From: Flavobacteriales bacterium
GTDB taxonomy: Bacteria; Bacteroidota; Bacteroidia; Flavobacteriales_E; Vicingaceae
Length of the DNA stretch: 64,000 nucleotides
Reading direction: 5' to 3'
Assembly: GCA_020635825.1 (NCBI GenBank)
Contig: JACJZA010000007.1
Coordinates: forward strand, 248,001 to 312,000
Of the stretch, positions 15,423 to 23,929 are shown piece after piece; the first letter of the stretch is position 1, and every line of letters begins with the position of its first letter. Under the pieces are notes generated by a model that had not been told where the DNA came from, searched no databases, and worked only from the letters and a program-made list of their open reading frames with translations. Made by a program: the position numbers and the translations under genes.

Positions 15423-15719
15423 ATGTGGTCAAAAATTCCAAACTGGTTAAAAAACAAATATGCCATTACCATGGCAGTATTTATTGTTTGGTTGGCTTTT
15501 TTTGATCAAAACAACTTTTTGGTACAATACGATTTTAAAAAAGAATTAAAATCACTTAAACAAGACCAAAAATTCTACCTAGAAGAGATTGAAAAAACCA
15601 AAATTGAGCTAGAAGACTTAACAACCAACCCTGTTACCCTTGAGAAATTTGCCAGAGAAAAGTACTTGATGAAAAAAGACAACGAAGAAATTTTTGTTTT
15701 CGAAGCTGAAAAAGAATAA
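15423..15719 (+). CDS. Septum formation initiator, DivIC/FtsB family
   Basis: A 98-residue bitopic protein: a short N-terminus, one TM helix (YAITMAVFIVWLAFF, about residues 13-27), an extracytoplasmic coiled coil (KKELKSLKQDQKFYLEEIEKTKIELEDL) and the C-terminal LEKFAREKYLMKKDNEE block. The AREKY-like motif with the following hydrophobic residues is the hallmark of DivIC/FtsB. The protein joins FtsL and FtsQ/DivIB in the divisome. Length and topology are normal. It stands alone between the DUF4293 gene and the methylmalonyl-CoA mutase operon. Confidence 0.88.
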   Translation: MWSKIPNWLKNKYAITMAVFIVWLAFFDQNNFLVQYDFKKELKSLKQDQKFYLEEIEKTKIELEDLTTNPVTLEKFAREKYLMKKDNEEIFVFEAEKE

Positions 15720-15760
15720 GATAATCGTTTTTTATTTCCTTTATTTTTCATTGATTTAAC

Positions 15761-15768
15761 TACCTTTG
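15761..15768 (+). promoter_or_regulatory. Candidate -7 box TACCTTTG for the mutase operon
   Basis: Fits TAnnTTTG and lies 22 bases before the mutA ATG, a spacing like that of other candidate promoters in this window. Confidence 0.4.
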
Positions 15769-15790
15769 TTTATGCACAAAGAATAAACTT

Positions 15791-17176
15791 ATGAGCTTAT
15801 TTCAAGATTTTCAATCAATCTCTTTAGAAGAATGGAAAAACAAAATCATTAATGATATTAAAGGGAAGGATTATCAAGATACTTTAGTTTGGGAAACTGA
15901 AGAAGGATTCAATGTTCAACCGGTTTACAATAAAGAATCTTTAATTGATAATAAATCAAAAGAGTATCTTTTAAATAAAACTTCTTCCGAGTGGGAAATT
16001 AGAGAACAAATTGAGGTTACAGACATAGACAAAGCCAATAGAAAAGCCATCAAAGCTTTACAGGGAGGAGCAAATAGTCTTCAGTTTAATGGAAACATTT
16101 CCTCTTTTGAGGATATGAAAGCTTTATTGAATGAGATAATGATAGAAATCATTCACATTCACTTTTACAATTCAAATGCTATTCAAACAGCTGACTTTCT
16201 AAATCAAATTATTAAAGAAAGAAACTTAAATAAATCAGAAATCAAAGCTTCTGTTTCTTATGATTATTTAGGCGAACTCCTTATCTCTGGAGCTTGGCAT
16301 AAAAATGAACAAACTGATTTTGATACTGTTTATCAATTCATAAAAAACAGTCCTTTTAGCAACATCACTATTAACGGACATTATTACTCCAATGCCGGAG
16401 CAAATAATTCACAAGAAATAGCTTATGCTTTTTCTCAAGCAGTTGAATACATTGACCAACTTACTGAGAGAGGAATGACTGCTGAAGATGTAATTTCAAA
16501 AATCGATTTTAATTTTGGAATTAATTCTAACTATTTTTTTGAAATAACAAAAATAAGAGCAGCTAAAATAGTATGGGAAATGATTGCTGAAAGTTATGAT
16601 GTATGTATTTCCAAAACCAATATCCATTGCCAAACATCGTGCTATAATCTAGCAACACAAGACTCTTATACCAACTTGCTTAGAACCACAACTGAAGCAA
16701 TGTCTGCCATTATTGGAGGGTGTAATAGTTTAAGTCTAACTCCTTTTAATGACATTTATGAAAGTTCTTCTGATTTTTCATCTAGGATTGCCCGAAACAT
16801 TCAAATCATTTTAAAAGAAGAATCATTTTTAGACAAAGTAAATGATGTTGCCAAAGGCTCCTATTACATCGAAACTTTAACTGACGAGATGGTTGAACAA
16901 ACCCTAAAACTTTTTAAAGAAATAGAAATTAAAGGTGGTTTTTTAACCAATATCAAAAATAGAAACATTCAAACTACAGTTAAAACGACTAATAAAACTA
17001 AGCTAAAAAAATACCAAGAAGGTAAAAAAACACTTTTAGGAGTGAATAAATACCCGAACAAAATGGAAAAAGAAAAACATCAATTTATACAAACACAAAA
17101 AATAAGAGGGAATGAGGTTGAAATTCTTGAACAAGTGAATATTTCTGAAAAAATAAAAAGAATCAACTACCACTAA
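15791..17176 (+). CDS. mutA: Methylmalonyl-CoA mutase small subunit
   Basis: A 461-residue non-catalytic subunit of the heterodimeric mutase. It shares the barrel fold of the large subunit (WKNKIINDIKGKDYQDTLVW at the N-terminus; IHCQTSCYNLATQDSYTNLLRTTTEAM; GGCNSLSLTPFND; SRIARNIQIILKEES) but lacks a B12-binding domain and its DxHxxG motif. It ends about 200 residues earlier than long small subunits that retain a vestigial domain, which is usual in this phylum. With MutB it interconverts (R)-methylmalonyl-CoA and succinyl-CoA, linking propionate, odd-chain or branched amino acid breakdown to the TCA cycle. First gene of the operon. Confidence 0.92.
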   Translation: MSLFQDFQSISLEEWKNKIINDIKGKDYQDTLVWETEEGFNVQPVYNKESLIDNKSKEYLLNKTSSEWEIREQIEVTDIDKANRKAIKALQGGANSLQFNGNISSFEDMKALLNEIMIEIIHIHFYNSNAIQTADFLNQIIKERNLNKSEIKASVSYDYLGELLISGAWHKNEQTDFDTVYQFIKNSPFSNITINGHYYSNAGANNSQEIAYAFSQAVEYIDQLTERGMTAEDVISKIDFNFGINSNYFFEITKIRAAKIVWEMIAESYDVCISKTNIHCQTSCYNLATQDSYTNLLRTTTEAMSAIIGGCNSLSLTPFNDIYESSSDFSSRIARNIQIILKEESFLDKVNDVAKGSYYIETLTDEMVEQTLKLFKEIEIKGGFLTNIKNRNIQTTVKTTNKTKLKKYQEGKKTLLGVNKYPNKMEKEKHQFIQTQKIRGNEVEILEQVNISEKIKRINYH

Positions 17177-17577
17177 TGCCTAATAATTACGAGGTCATAA
17201 AATCCGTTCCATTTGATTATGGATTAATTGAATTAAGAAGTGACAACATTATCACTTTTGAACCAGTAGATGGTTTTAGCACTTTTACCATTCCCCAATT
17301 AAAAGTAATGTTAGAAATATTGTTGGATATTTCTGAAGGAATTCCAAGACCTTATTTTTCTGATAATAGAAATTTAAAATCTCTAGGAACAGAAGAACGA
17401 GTTTATATTAATGAGCACATGCATAAATTTACCAGTGCTTTTGCTATGACAGAAAACTCAGCAATTACTCGTTTTATTACACATACATTTATGCAATTAA
17501 ATAGACCTCCATTTCCCGTAAAAATGTTTAAAACAAAAGATGAAGCTATTTTATGGCTTAGAACTTTTAATAATTAA
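17176..17577 (+). CDS. Small STAS/DUF7793-like protein between mutase subunits
   Basis: A 133-residue soluble protein without signal or TM. It starts at TAATG, sharing one base with the mutA stop, and ends three bases before the mutB ATG, so it is part of the mutase operon and probably translationally coupled. Visible features are strands FDYGLIELRSDNIITFEP, the segment QLKVMLEILLDISEGIPRPYF and a C-terminal FKTKDEAILWLRTF. This last part strongly resembles SpoIIAA/STAS-like and DUF7793 proteins, which end in an 'F.. EAL.WL' motif. No catalytic function is apparent; it might regulate or assist assembly of the mutase, which is inference from position only. Confidence 0.7.
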   Translation: MPNNYEVIKSVPFDYGLIELRSDNIITFEPVDGFSTFTIPQLKVMLEILLDISEGIPRPYFSDNRNLKSLGTEERVYINEHMHKFTSAFAMTENSAITRFITHTFMQLNRPPFPVKMFKTKDEAILWLRTFNN

Positions 17578-17580
17578 AAT

Positions 17581-19719
17581 ATGAAACCTGATTTTTCATT
17601 ATTAACATACAAAAAAGCCAACAAACAAGATTCAAGTGCTAACTCTAAGAAAGAAACTTGGATAACCTCAGAGCAAATTGAAGTAAAAAATCATTTCACA
17701 AAATCTGATGTTGAAAATTTAGAGCATTTAAACTTTGTTGCCGGTATTGCTCCTAATCTTCGTGGACCTTATTCCACCATGTATGTTATGCGTCCTTGGA
17801 CCATCCGTCAATATGCCGGATTTAGTACTGCCGAAGAATCCAATGCTTTTTACCGAAGAAATTTAGCTGCCGGACAAAAAGGATTGTCTGTAGCTTTTGA
17901 CTTAGCTACGCATCGTGGCTACGATTCTGACCATCCTCGAGTAGTTGGAGATGTCGGAAAAGCTGGTGTAGCTATTGACTCGGTGGAAGATATGAAAATA
18001 TTGTTCGACCAAATTCCTTTAGACCAAATGTCAGTTTCTATGACCATGAACGGAGCTGTTATTCCTATTATGGCTTTTTACATTGTAGCGGGATTAGAAC
18101 AAGGAGTGAAGACAGAACAACTTTCAGGCACCATTCAAAATGATATTTTAAAAGAATTTATGGTGAGGAATACTTACATCTATCCTCCTCAACCATCCAT
18201 GAATATTATTGCTGATATTTTCGAATACACGTCGCAAAATATGCCCAAGTTTAACTCTATCAGTATTTCGGGCTACCACATGCAAGAAGCGGGAGCTACG
18301 GCTGATATAGAATTAGCTTACACACTTGCTGATGGACTAGAGTATTTACGTACCGGAGTTAACTCAGGAATGGATATTGACACTTTTGCTCCTCGCCTTT
18401 CCTTTTTCTGGGCCATAGGAATGAACCATTTTATGGAAATTGCCAAAATGCGAGCAGCCAGAATGTTATGGGCTAAAATGGTGAAACAATTCAATCCTAA
18501 AAACGAAAAATCATTGGCATTAAGAACACATTGTCAAACAAGTGGATGGAGTTTAACTGAGCAAGATCCTTTTAACAATGTGGCTCGCACCTGTATTGAA
18601 GCAATGGCGGCAGCTTTAGGAGGAACACAATCTTTACATACCAATGCTTTGGATGAAGCCATTGCATTACCAACTGACTTCTCAGCGCGTATTGCTCGTA
18701 ACACACAAATATACATCCAAGAAGAAACCGAAATTTGTAGAACGGTTGACCCTTGGGGAGGTTCTTATTACGTAGAATGGTTAACCAATGAAATTGCAGA
18801 AAAAGCCTGGAAATTAATTGAAGAAGTAGAAGAACTAGGTGGAATGGCAAAAGCCATCGAAAAAGGAGTCCCTAAATTAAGAATTGAGGAAGCCGCAGCT
18901 CGTCGTCAGGCAAAAATTGATTCAGGAAAAGAAATTATTGTCGGAGTTAACGAATATAAAGTTGAAAGCGAAGAGCAAATTGATATTTTAGATGTAGACA
19001 ACCAAAAAGTAAGACTGAGTCAAATAGAACGATTGAATCAAATTAAATCAACCAGAAATAAAGATAAAGTAAAAGCAGCATTAAAAAATTTAACGGAAAT
19101 TGCACGCTCAGGAAATGGAAATTTATTGGCTGCAGCGGTTGAAGCAGCCAAAGAAAGAGCTACCTTAGGAGAAATTTCTGATGCCATGGAAGAAATTTTT
19201 GGGCGCTATCAGGCTCAAATTCGTTCTGTAAGTGGTGTTTATAGTTCAGAAGCTATGAATGATATAGATTTTATAAAAGCCAAAGAATTAAGCGACCGCT
19301 TTGCTGAATTGGAAGGTCGTCGTCCCCGTATCATGGTCGCTAAAATGGGACAAGATGGTCATGACCGTGGTGCGAAAGTGATTTCAACTTCGTTTGCTGA
19401 TATCGGTTTTGATGTAGACATCGGACCATTATTTCAAACTCCGGAAGAAGCTGCTAAACAAGCCGTAGAAAATGATGTACACATTTTAGGTGTTTCATCT
19501 TTAGCGGCAGGCCACAAGACATTGGTTCCTCAAGTGATAGAAGAATTAAAAAAATTAGGCAGAGAAGACATCATGGTAATTGTGGGTGGAGTAATTCCTC
19601 AACAAGACTATGATTACTTGTTTGATGCAGGAGCCGTGGGAGTTTTTGGTCCCGGTACCAAAATCAGTAAAGCAGCTATTGAAATTTTAGAAATGATGAT
19701 AGAAAGCTATTCTGAGTAA
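17581..19719 (+). CDS. mutB: Methylmalonyl-CoA mutase large subunit
   Basis: A 712-residue catalytic subunit with all expected blocks: [25 protein letters not shown] (substrate pocket), [31 protein letters not shown], the [17 protein letters not shown] and [17 protein letters not shown] segments, and [11 protein letters not shown]. The C-terminal B12-binding domain (about 580-712) has [10 protein letters not shown] (cobalt-ligating His), [14 protein letters not shown] and [12 protein letters not shown] and GGVIPQQDY. It uses adenosylcobalamin and acts in the cytoplasm together with MutA. No mutase-associated GTPase (MeaB/ArgK) is present next to it in this window, so the reactivation partner must lie elsewhere. 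Confidence 0.95.
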   Translation: MKPDFSLLTYKKANKQDSSANSKKETWITSEQIEVKNHFTKSDVENLEHLNFVAGIAPNLRGPYSTMYVMRPWTIRQYAGFSTAEESNAFYRRNLAAGQKGLSVAFDLATHRGYDSDHPRVVGDVGKAGVAIDSVEDMKILFDQIPLDQMSVSMTMNGAVIPIMAFYIVAGLEQGVKTEQLSGTIQNDILKEFMVRNTYIYPPQPSMNIIADIFEYTSQNMPKFNSISISGYHMQEAGATADIELAYTLADGLEYLRTGVNSGMDIDTFAPRLSFFWAIGMNHFMEIAKMRAARMLWAKMVKQFNPKNEKSLALRTHCQTSGWSLTEQDPFNNVARTCIEAMAAALGGTQSLHTNALDEAIALPTDFSARIARNTQIYIQEETEICRTVDPWGGSYYVEWLTNEIAEKAWKLIEEVEELGGMAKAIEKGVPKLRIEEAAARRQAKIDSGKEIIVGVNEYKVESEEQIDILDVDNQKVRLSQIERLNQIKSTRNKDKVKAALKNLTEIARSGNGNLLAAAVEAAKERATLGEISDAMEEIFGRYQAQIRSVSGVYSSEAMNDIDFIKAKELSDRFAELEGRRPRIMVAKMGQDGHDRGAKVISTSFADIGFDVDIGPLFQTPEEAAKQAVENDVHILGVSSLAAGHKTLVPQVIEELKKLGREDIMVIVGGVIPQQDYDYLFDAGAVGVFGPGTKISKAAIEILEMMIESYSE

Positions 19720-19720
19720 A

Positions 19721-20407
19721 ATGAAAAGAATAAACCCACTTTTTTATATATGCTTTGTGTTTACTTTCTTTAGTTGCAAGGAAGAACATGTTGAAAAAAT
19801 AGAAGTGCAAACCGAAGTCAGAGATACAACACAAGATCCTTACACCCTAAAAGGTGAACATCATTTTTTACATGGATATACTGCTACCAATAAAGACAAC
19901 AGTGTAAATGTGGTAGTAGAAATTCCAACAGGAACAGTTGATAAATGGGAAGTAGGAAAAAATTCCGGACACATGAATTGGCAACAATTGGAAGATGGTC
20001 CGCGCAGAGTAAAATACTTGGGTTACCCGGGTAACTATGGAATGATACCACAAACTTATTTACCAAAAGAATTGGGAGGCGATGGCGATCCATTAGATGT
20101 AATTGTATTAGGTCCTGCTGTGGAAAGAGGAAGCATTGTAGAATGTAAAATTATTGGTGTTTTAGAATTACTAGACCGTGGTGAACAAGACGACAAATTA
20201 ATAGCTGTAATGAAAGACACTCCATTTTATGAAATGGAAAACATAACCGAATTGAACGAACATTTTAAAGGAGCTATGGAAATCATCACACTTTGGTTTG
20301 CGAATTATAAAGGTCCGGGTAAAATGGAAATCCAAAAAGTATCAGAAAAAGAAAGAGCTTTGGAAATTTTAGATGCCGCCATGAAAGCTTACCAAGAAGC
20401 GAATTAG
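19721..20407 (+). CDS. ppa: Family I inorganic pyrophosphatase with lipoprotein signal
   Basis: A 228-residue protein whose core (about 45-228) is a family I soluble pyrophosphatase: VVVEIPTGTVDKWEV, RRVKYLGYPGNYGMIPQT and the signature DGDPLDVIVLG with its metal-binding Asp residues, then DDKLIAVMKD. It hydrolyses PPi to two phosphates with Mg2+. The unusual part is the N-terminus: MKRINPLFYICFVFTFFSC is a lipoprotein signal with Cys at residue 19, followed by an acidic linker. That predicts an exported, lipid-anchored enzyme rather than the usual cytoplasmic one. It begins two bases after mutB. An upstream start within the linker is not available as ATG, so the signal looks genuine. Confidence 0.92.
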   Translation: MKRINPLFYICFVFTFFSCKEEHVEKIEVQTEVRDTTQDPYTLKGEHHFLHGYTATNKDNSVNVVVEIPTGTVDKWEVGKNSGHMNWQQLEDGPRRVKYLGYPGNYGMIPQTYLPKELGGDGDPLDVIVLGPAVERGSIVECKIIGVLELLDRGEQDDKLIAVMKDTPFYEMENITELNEHFKGAMEIITLWFANYKGPGKMEIQKVSEKERALEILDAAMKAYQEAN

Positions 20408-20409
20408 CA

Positions 20410-21204
20410 ATGAAAAAAAGAAGCTCAAGGATAATTGGAATCATTTTATTGTTTACCGCAATAGGCCTAGCCAATTGCCGACAAGAAAAAATGTTCTTCC
20501 ACCCCACTCCATTGCCTGCTGATTTTGAATTTGAGTTTAAAAATGAGTTTACCGAATACAACATTCCTTTAGGTGACGATGTAACAGTAAATGGTTTGTT
20601 ATTTAAAGCCGAAAAAACGAAAGGATTAGTCTTTTACCTACACGGAAATGCAGGTGCATTGAATAGCTGGGGAGAAATTGCGGACTTCTACACCCAAAAC
20701 AATTACGACATTTTTATCTTGGATTACCGTGGTTTTGGCAAAAGCGAAGGACGTATTGAAAATGAAAAACAATTTTTAAACGATGTGCAAATTGTGTACG
20801 ATAGTTTAAAAACCAATTATCTAGAAGAAAACATTGTGGTAATTGGTTATTCGATTGGGACTTGCCCTGCTACTTATATTGCCGCCAAAAACAACCCTAA
20901 GCAATTGGTATTAAAAGCACCTTATTACAGCATGGTAAATTTAGTACACCATTATTATTGGATAGTACCCGGATGGATGGTAAAATACAAACTACCTACC
21001 AACGAATACATACAAGAAGTAAAAGCACCGATTACCATTTTTCATGGAACGGAAGACAAAATAATACCCGTTGAATCTTCTTATAAACTCAAAGAATACC
21101 TAAAGCCAACCACTGATACCTTAATTGTGGTAGAAAGTAAAACCCACCATGGGGTTGGAAATTGGGAAGAGTATAAAAGTGAACTATCGAATATTCTAAG
21201 GTAA
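20410..21204 (+). CDS. Alpha/beta hydrolase, lipoprotein-type
   Basis: A 264-residue protein. The N-terminus (MKKRSSRIIGIILLFTAIGLANC) is a lipoprotein signal with Cys at about residue 23. The hydrolase fold follows: LVFYLHGNAGALNSWGE (oxyanion HGN), FILDYRGFGKSEG, the nucleophile elbow VIGYSIGTCPATY, an acid in IFHGTEDKIIPVESS, and a His in KTHHGVGNW. This pattern is that of the BEM46/ABHD13-like and YqkD-like hydrolases, whose substrates are mostly unknown. It begins two bases after the pyrophosphatase stop, so both exported hydrolases are likely coexpressed with the mutase operon. Confidence 0.85.
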   Translation: MKKRSSRIIGIILLFTAIGLANCRQEKMFFHPTPLPADFEFEFKNEFTEYNIPLGDDVTVNGLLFKAEKTKGLVFYLHGNAGALNSWGEIADFYTQNNYDIFILDYRGFGKSEGRIENEKQFLNDVQIVYDSLKTNYLEENIVVIGYSIGTCPATYIAAKNNPKQLVLKAPYYSMVNLVHHYYWIVPGWMVKYKLPTNEYIQEVKAPITIFHGTEDKIIPVESSYKLKEYLKPTTDTLIVVESKTHHGVGNWEEYKSELSNILR

Positions 21205-21272
21205 TTTAGATATTATTTTATAATGTAAATAAACAGAACTCACCCATATTATACTTAGACAAAAAATTTAAC

Positions 21273-21860
21273 ATGCTTAATTATATACTCCCTAAAAGAT
21301 TAATTAAATCCGAACCTAGTAAACTAAAAAAAGGCTTTCGAGTTAATTGGAAAAAAATGACTAGTGATTCTCTTTTAATTTTACATCAAGGAGCAATAGA
21401 AAGAGTTCAAGATACGATAAAAGATCACTATGAAATTTCTCGAAAATATTTTTCTTTACTTGTTATAATACTTTCTATTTCTTCTGCTCTATGTGTATTT
21501 CTATTCGAAAATGAATCTGAAAAATTTGGACTTAAAATTATTGCTACTATTGCTGTTTTTATGTGTGCTTTTATAATATTAATAATAGCGCAAAATATTC
21601 GTCCTATTAAATTTATGCCTCCTGGAAGAGTTCCTTACAAAGCTATAACAAAAGATACATTTGAAAATAACAATCTGGATGAAATTGATATCAAGAAATA
21701 TTTACTATATCAAGAATTATTAGAATGTCAATTCAAGATAGATATAAATCAATATTATAATACAAAACGATTAGATGCTATGGACTTTATAATACGATTT
21801 ATGATTATCTGTTTTATAGTTCTAGTTGTATTGTTATTGATAACAAACAACTTTATTTAA
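21273..21860 (+). CDS. Three-TM protein of unknown function
   Basis: A 195-residue protein: a basic N-terminal half (LKKGFRVNWKKMTSDSLL), a helix GAIERVQDTIKDHYEISRKYF, two adjacent TM segments (SLLVIILSISSALCVFLF and IIATIAVFMCAFIILIIA), a soluble middle part rich in acidic residues and a final TM near the C-terminus (FMIICFIVLVVLLLIT). I do not recognise a named family; the two-TM hairpin with flanking helices is reminiscent of small membrane effectors of nucleotide-signalling defence systems, but no cyclase is nearby. Its stop overlaps by eight bases the end of a convergent 38-codon ORF. Confidence 0.65.
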   Translation: MLNYILPKRLIKSEPSKLKKGFRVNWKKMTSDSLLILHQGAIERVQDTIKDHYEISRKYFSLLVIILSISSALCVFLFENESEKFGLKIIATIAVFMCAFIILIIAQNIRPIKFMPPGRVPYKAITKDTFENNNLDEIDIKKYLLYQELLECQFKIDINQYYNTKRLDAMDFIIRFMIICFIVLVVLLLITNNFI

Positions 21861-21969
21861 TTTCCATCGGATCCTGACCTCCCTTAATGATAGGGTCATC
21901 CGATTCAAAATTAATACTATTATCTTCTTCTGTTTCTTCATCTGGATCTGAATAGTGGTATTTTTTCAT
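21853..21969 (-). CDS. Short acidic protein, 38 residues
   Basis: An ATG-initiated reading frame of 38 codons. The peptide starts MKKYHYSDPDEETEED, contains SINFESDDP and ends IIKGGQDPMEIK; it is strongly acidic in its first half and has no hydrophobic segment. It lies 50 bases after the stop of the upstream minus-strand gene, so it could be in the same transcript, and it is convergent with, and overlaps by eight bases, the three-TM gene. Codon structure and ATG context look like a real gene rather than noise, but the length is too small to be sure. No family is recognised. Confidence 0.5.
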   Translation of the reverse strand: MKKYHYSDPDEETEEDNSINFESDDPIIKGGQDPMEIK

Positions 21970-22019
21970 CTGTATTATTTTATAATAATAAAAATACTAA
22001 AATTTGTTCAATTATCAAT

Positions 22020-22505
22020 TCATCCTTTCAACTGAGTCATCCAGCTATCTTTTAATGGCTGAGTCCAAATGGTATCGAATTCTTTTTTAGAAGTAATCAT
22101 GTTGTTAAACACCTGAGTATCGTCAGTCATTTCTCCTTTTTCAATTAAACCGGCAACATCGTTCATTTTTACCACTACAGGTTTTCCGTCTTTTAGGTAA
22201 GAAAGGTTCATTCTGTTTAAGAATTCAGTTTCCAGTTCTTGCTCCAATTCTTTCATTAATCGTACCGAAGCATCTTGTGCTCTTCCGCACATGTTATCAC
22301 CTTGTTCATCCACAAAAAACACCACAAACAAGTTGTGTAACACATCAAAATCGGCTTTTAATAAACTTCCATGCGATTCCCAATTTTGGATAAACTCATC
22401 AATTCTCACTTTTAAAAAGTTGATTTCGTCTTCATCTAATAAGTTACCTGCTTGGTAAATCCAAACCTTTGCATTATCAGGATATGTTTTGTATTCTGCG
22501 TTCAT
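22020..22505 (-). CDS. Conserved Bacteroidota protein (often misnamed 'ABC transporter ATPase')
   Basis: The start at the ATG for MNAEYKTYPDNAKVWIYQAG is preferred. An ATG 16 codons upstream lies in an oligo-T tract and the dispersed palindromic repeat, so the extension is not likely to be real. The 161-residue soluble protein includes VWIYQAGNLLDEDEINFLK, a FDVLHNLFVVFFVDEQGDNMCGR stretch and a DTIWTQPLKDSWM end. Homologues in Bacteroidota often carry the label ABC transporter ATPase, but no Walker A, Walker B or LSGGQ motif is present, so that name should not be accepted. Role unknown. Confidence 0.8.
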   Translation of the reverse strand: MNAEYKTYPDNAKVWIYQAGNLLDEDEINFLKVRIDEFIQNWESHGSLLKADFDVLHNLFVVFFVDEQGDNMCGRAQDASVRLMKELEQELETEFLNRMNLSYLKDGKPVVVKMNDVAGLIEKGEMTDDTQVFNNMITSKKEFDTIWTQPLKDSWMTQLKG

Positions 22506-22527
22506 TTTTTTTGTTTTTTTGTGTCCT

Positions 22528-22593
22528 TCCCGGACTATTTTATCCTTTGTCACACTGAGTTTATCGAAGTGTTGTCAAAGGATTAATCCGGGA
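22528..22593. repeat. Dispersed palindromic repeat, copy A
   Basis: Imperfect palindrome with nested arms: TCCCGGA (22528-22534) with TCCGGGA (22587-22593), ATCCTTTG (22542-22549) with CAAAGGAT (22576-22583), and CACACT with AGTGT further inside. The reverse strand of the loop reads CTTCGATAAACTCAG, the same family as the sequence inside the phosphatase gene. Confidence 0.75.
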
Positions 22594-22626
22594 TCTGTTT
22601 TTACTTTCATAAAGATTCTTCACTTC

Positions 22627-22664
22627 ATTTTGTTAATCCTTCAATAAACTCAGGATGACAAAAT
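22627..22664. repeat. Dispersed palindromic repeat, copy B
   Basis: ATTTTGT (22627-22633) pairs with ACAAAAT (22658-22664). The loop holds CTTCAATAAACTCAGGATGA, matching the reverse strand of copy A and the segment at 2603-2624 in the phosphatase gene. Copies A and B sit in the gap between the FeS gene and the preceding gene on the minus strand. Confidence 0.7.
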
Positions 22665-22717
22665 ATTGTTCAGAATGACACTCTTTTTCTCTCCCCTTCG
22701 TGGAGATTAAGAAGGAC

Positions 22718-23506
22718 TTATAAATCGTTTGCTTGAGCAATCAACTCAGCCAAGTCAAATACTTTTACTTCGTGTTCTTTTTCTTTTAGTTTCACTCCAT
22801 CAGTCATCATCGTCATACAGAAAGGACAACCAGTTGCAATTACATCCGGTTGAACTCCAATAGCTTCTTCAGTACGTGCGATGTTCACTTCTTTATCACC
22901 TTTTTCAGCTTCTTTAAACATTTGTGCTCCACCAGCTCCACAACAAAACCCTTTCGATTTGCAACGTTTCATTTCCACTAATTCAGCGTCTAATTTTTCA
23001 ATCAACTCACGAGGCGCTTCGTACACATCATTAGCTCTACCTAAATAACAAGGGTCGTGGAAAGTAATTCGTTTTCCTTTAAACGAACCACCTTGAATGG
23101 TTAGTTTTCCATCGTTTATCAATTCCTGAATAAACTCTGAGTGGTGTTTTACTTCATAATTCCCACCCAACTCAGGATATTCATTTTTTAGCGTATTAAA
23201 ACAATGTGGACAAGTAGTTACAATACGTTTTACTTCGTAAGCATTTAATACTTGTATGTTTCCCATTGCCGACATTTGAAACAAAAACTCGTTTCCGGCA
23301 CGTTTTGCAGGATCTCCGGTACAACTTTCTTCTGTTCCTAATACTGCAAAATTAACTCCTACGTGATTTAATATCTTCACAAAAGCACGAGTAATCTTTT
23401 TTGCTCTGTCGTCAAAACTTCCGGCACATCCTACCCAAAACAAAACGTCAGGTTGTTGTCCCGAAGCCATTAATTCTGCCATGGTTGGCACTTTTAATTC
23501 GCTCAT
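22718..23506 (-). CDS. CCG-domain iron-sulfur protein (HdrB/GlpC C-terminal type)
   Basis: A 262-residue protein with two CCG-type motifs: CTGDPAKRAGNE and CPHCFNTLKNEY in the first half, and HDPCYLGRANDVY, KSKGFCCGAGGAQMF and ATGCPFCMTMM in the second. These coordinate the non-cubane or 4Fe-4S centres of heterodisulfide reductase subunit B, GlpC and glycolate oxidase subunit F. With the membrane FeS protein encoded two genes upstream it would make an HdrDE-like membrane complex that passes electrons between soluble donors such as ETF or acyl-CoA dehydrogenases and the quinone pool. Cytoplasmic, membrane associated. Last gene of a four-gene minus-strand operon. Confidence 0.88.
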   Translation of the reverse strand: MSELKVPTMAELMASGQQPDVLFWVGCAGSFDDRAKKITRAFVKILNHVGVNFAVLGTEESCTGDPAKRAGNEFLFQMSAMGNIQVLNAYEVKRIVTTCPHCFNTLKNEYPELGGNYEVKHHSEFIQELINDGKLTIQGGSFKGKRITFHDPCYLGRANDVYEAPRELIEKLDAELVEMKRCKSKGFCCGAGGAQMFKEAEKGDKEVNIARTEEAIGVQPDVIATGCPFCMTMMTDGVKLKEKEHEVKVFDLAELIAQANDL

Positions 23507-23509
23507 AGT

Positions 23510-23929
23510 TTATTTTTTAAATACCTCCACTTGGGCAGGTCTAACTTCTAAATCAGTAAATTTCCCTTCATAACGAGTCGCTCTCACAATGTGATTATCA
23601 ATCCAATGATAATTTCCACCTCTTGGTTTTCCCATCATCATTCCATGGTATTTAAATCCATGTCTATTCAACCACTCTTCAGTTACTTTTCTGTGTTCTT
23701 CCGTTCTAGAAGTGAAAAAAGTAATAATATGCCCTTCATCGTACCATTTATTGATGGTTTCTAAAGCCCCATCATAAATTTTTGCTGTTGCCATTCTTTC
23801 AGGCTCTTCATTTGGAATATCATCACAGATTGTTCCATCAATATCAATTAAAAAATTTTTTACCTCTTCAGGTAAAACCGGGCTAATTTTTTGCCCATCA
23901 ACAATTTTTTCTTCTAACTTATTGCTCAT
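23510..23929 (-). CDS. HAD-like phosphatase-type protein
   Basis: A 139-residue small HAD-superfamily protein. Motif I is LIDIDGTICDD (nucleophile and acid/base Asp), followed by a cap-less core in which FFTSRTEEHR supplies motif II Ser/Thr, KPRG a motif III Lys, and WIDNHI a motif IV acidic pair. Similar proteins are sometimes labelled phosphoheptose isomerase without support. It starts 11 bases before the stop of the membrane FeS gene and ends four bases before the CCG-domain gene, so it sits inside the electron-transfer operon. Substrate unknown; a role in cofactor or complex maintenance is only a positional guess. Confidence 0.75.
   Translation of the reverse strand: MSNKLEEKIVDGQKISPVLPEEVKNFLIDIDGTICDDIPNEEPERMATAKIYDGALETINKWYDEGHIITFFTSRTEEHRKVTEEWLNRHGFKYHGMMMGKPRGGNYHWIDNHIVRATRYEGKFTDLEVRPAQVEVFKK

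Noticed and set aside
22554..22717. The 5' extension of the minus-strand gene at 22020 as real coding.
   Set aside because: It enters an oligo-T tract and the dispersed repeat; the internal ATG at 22505 fits the conserved N-terminus.
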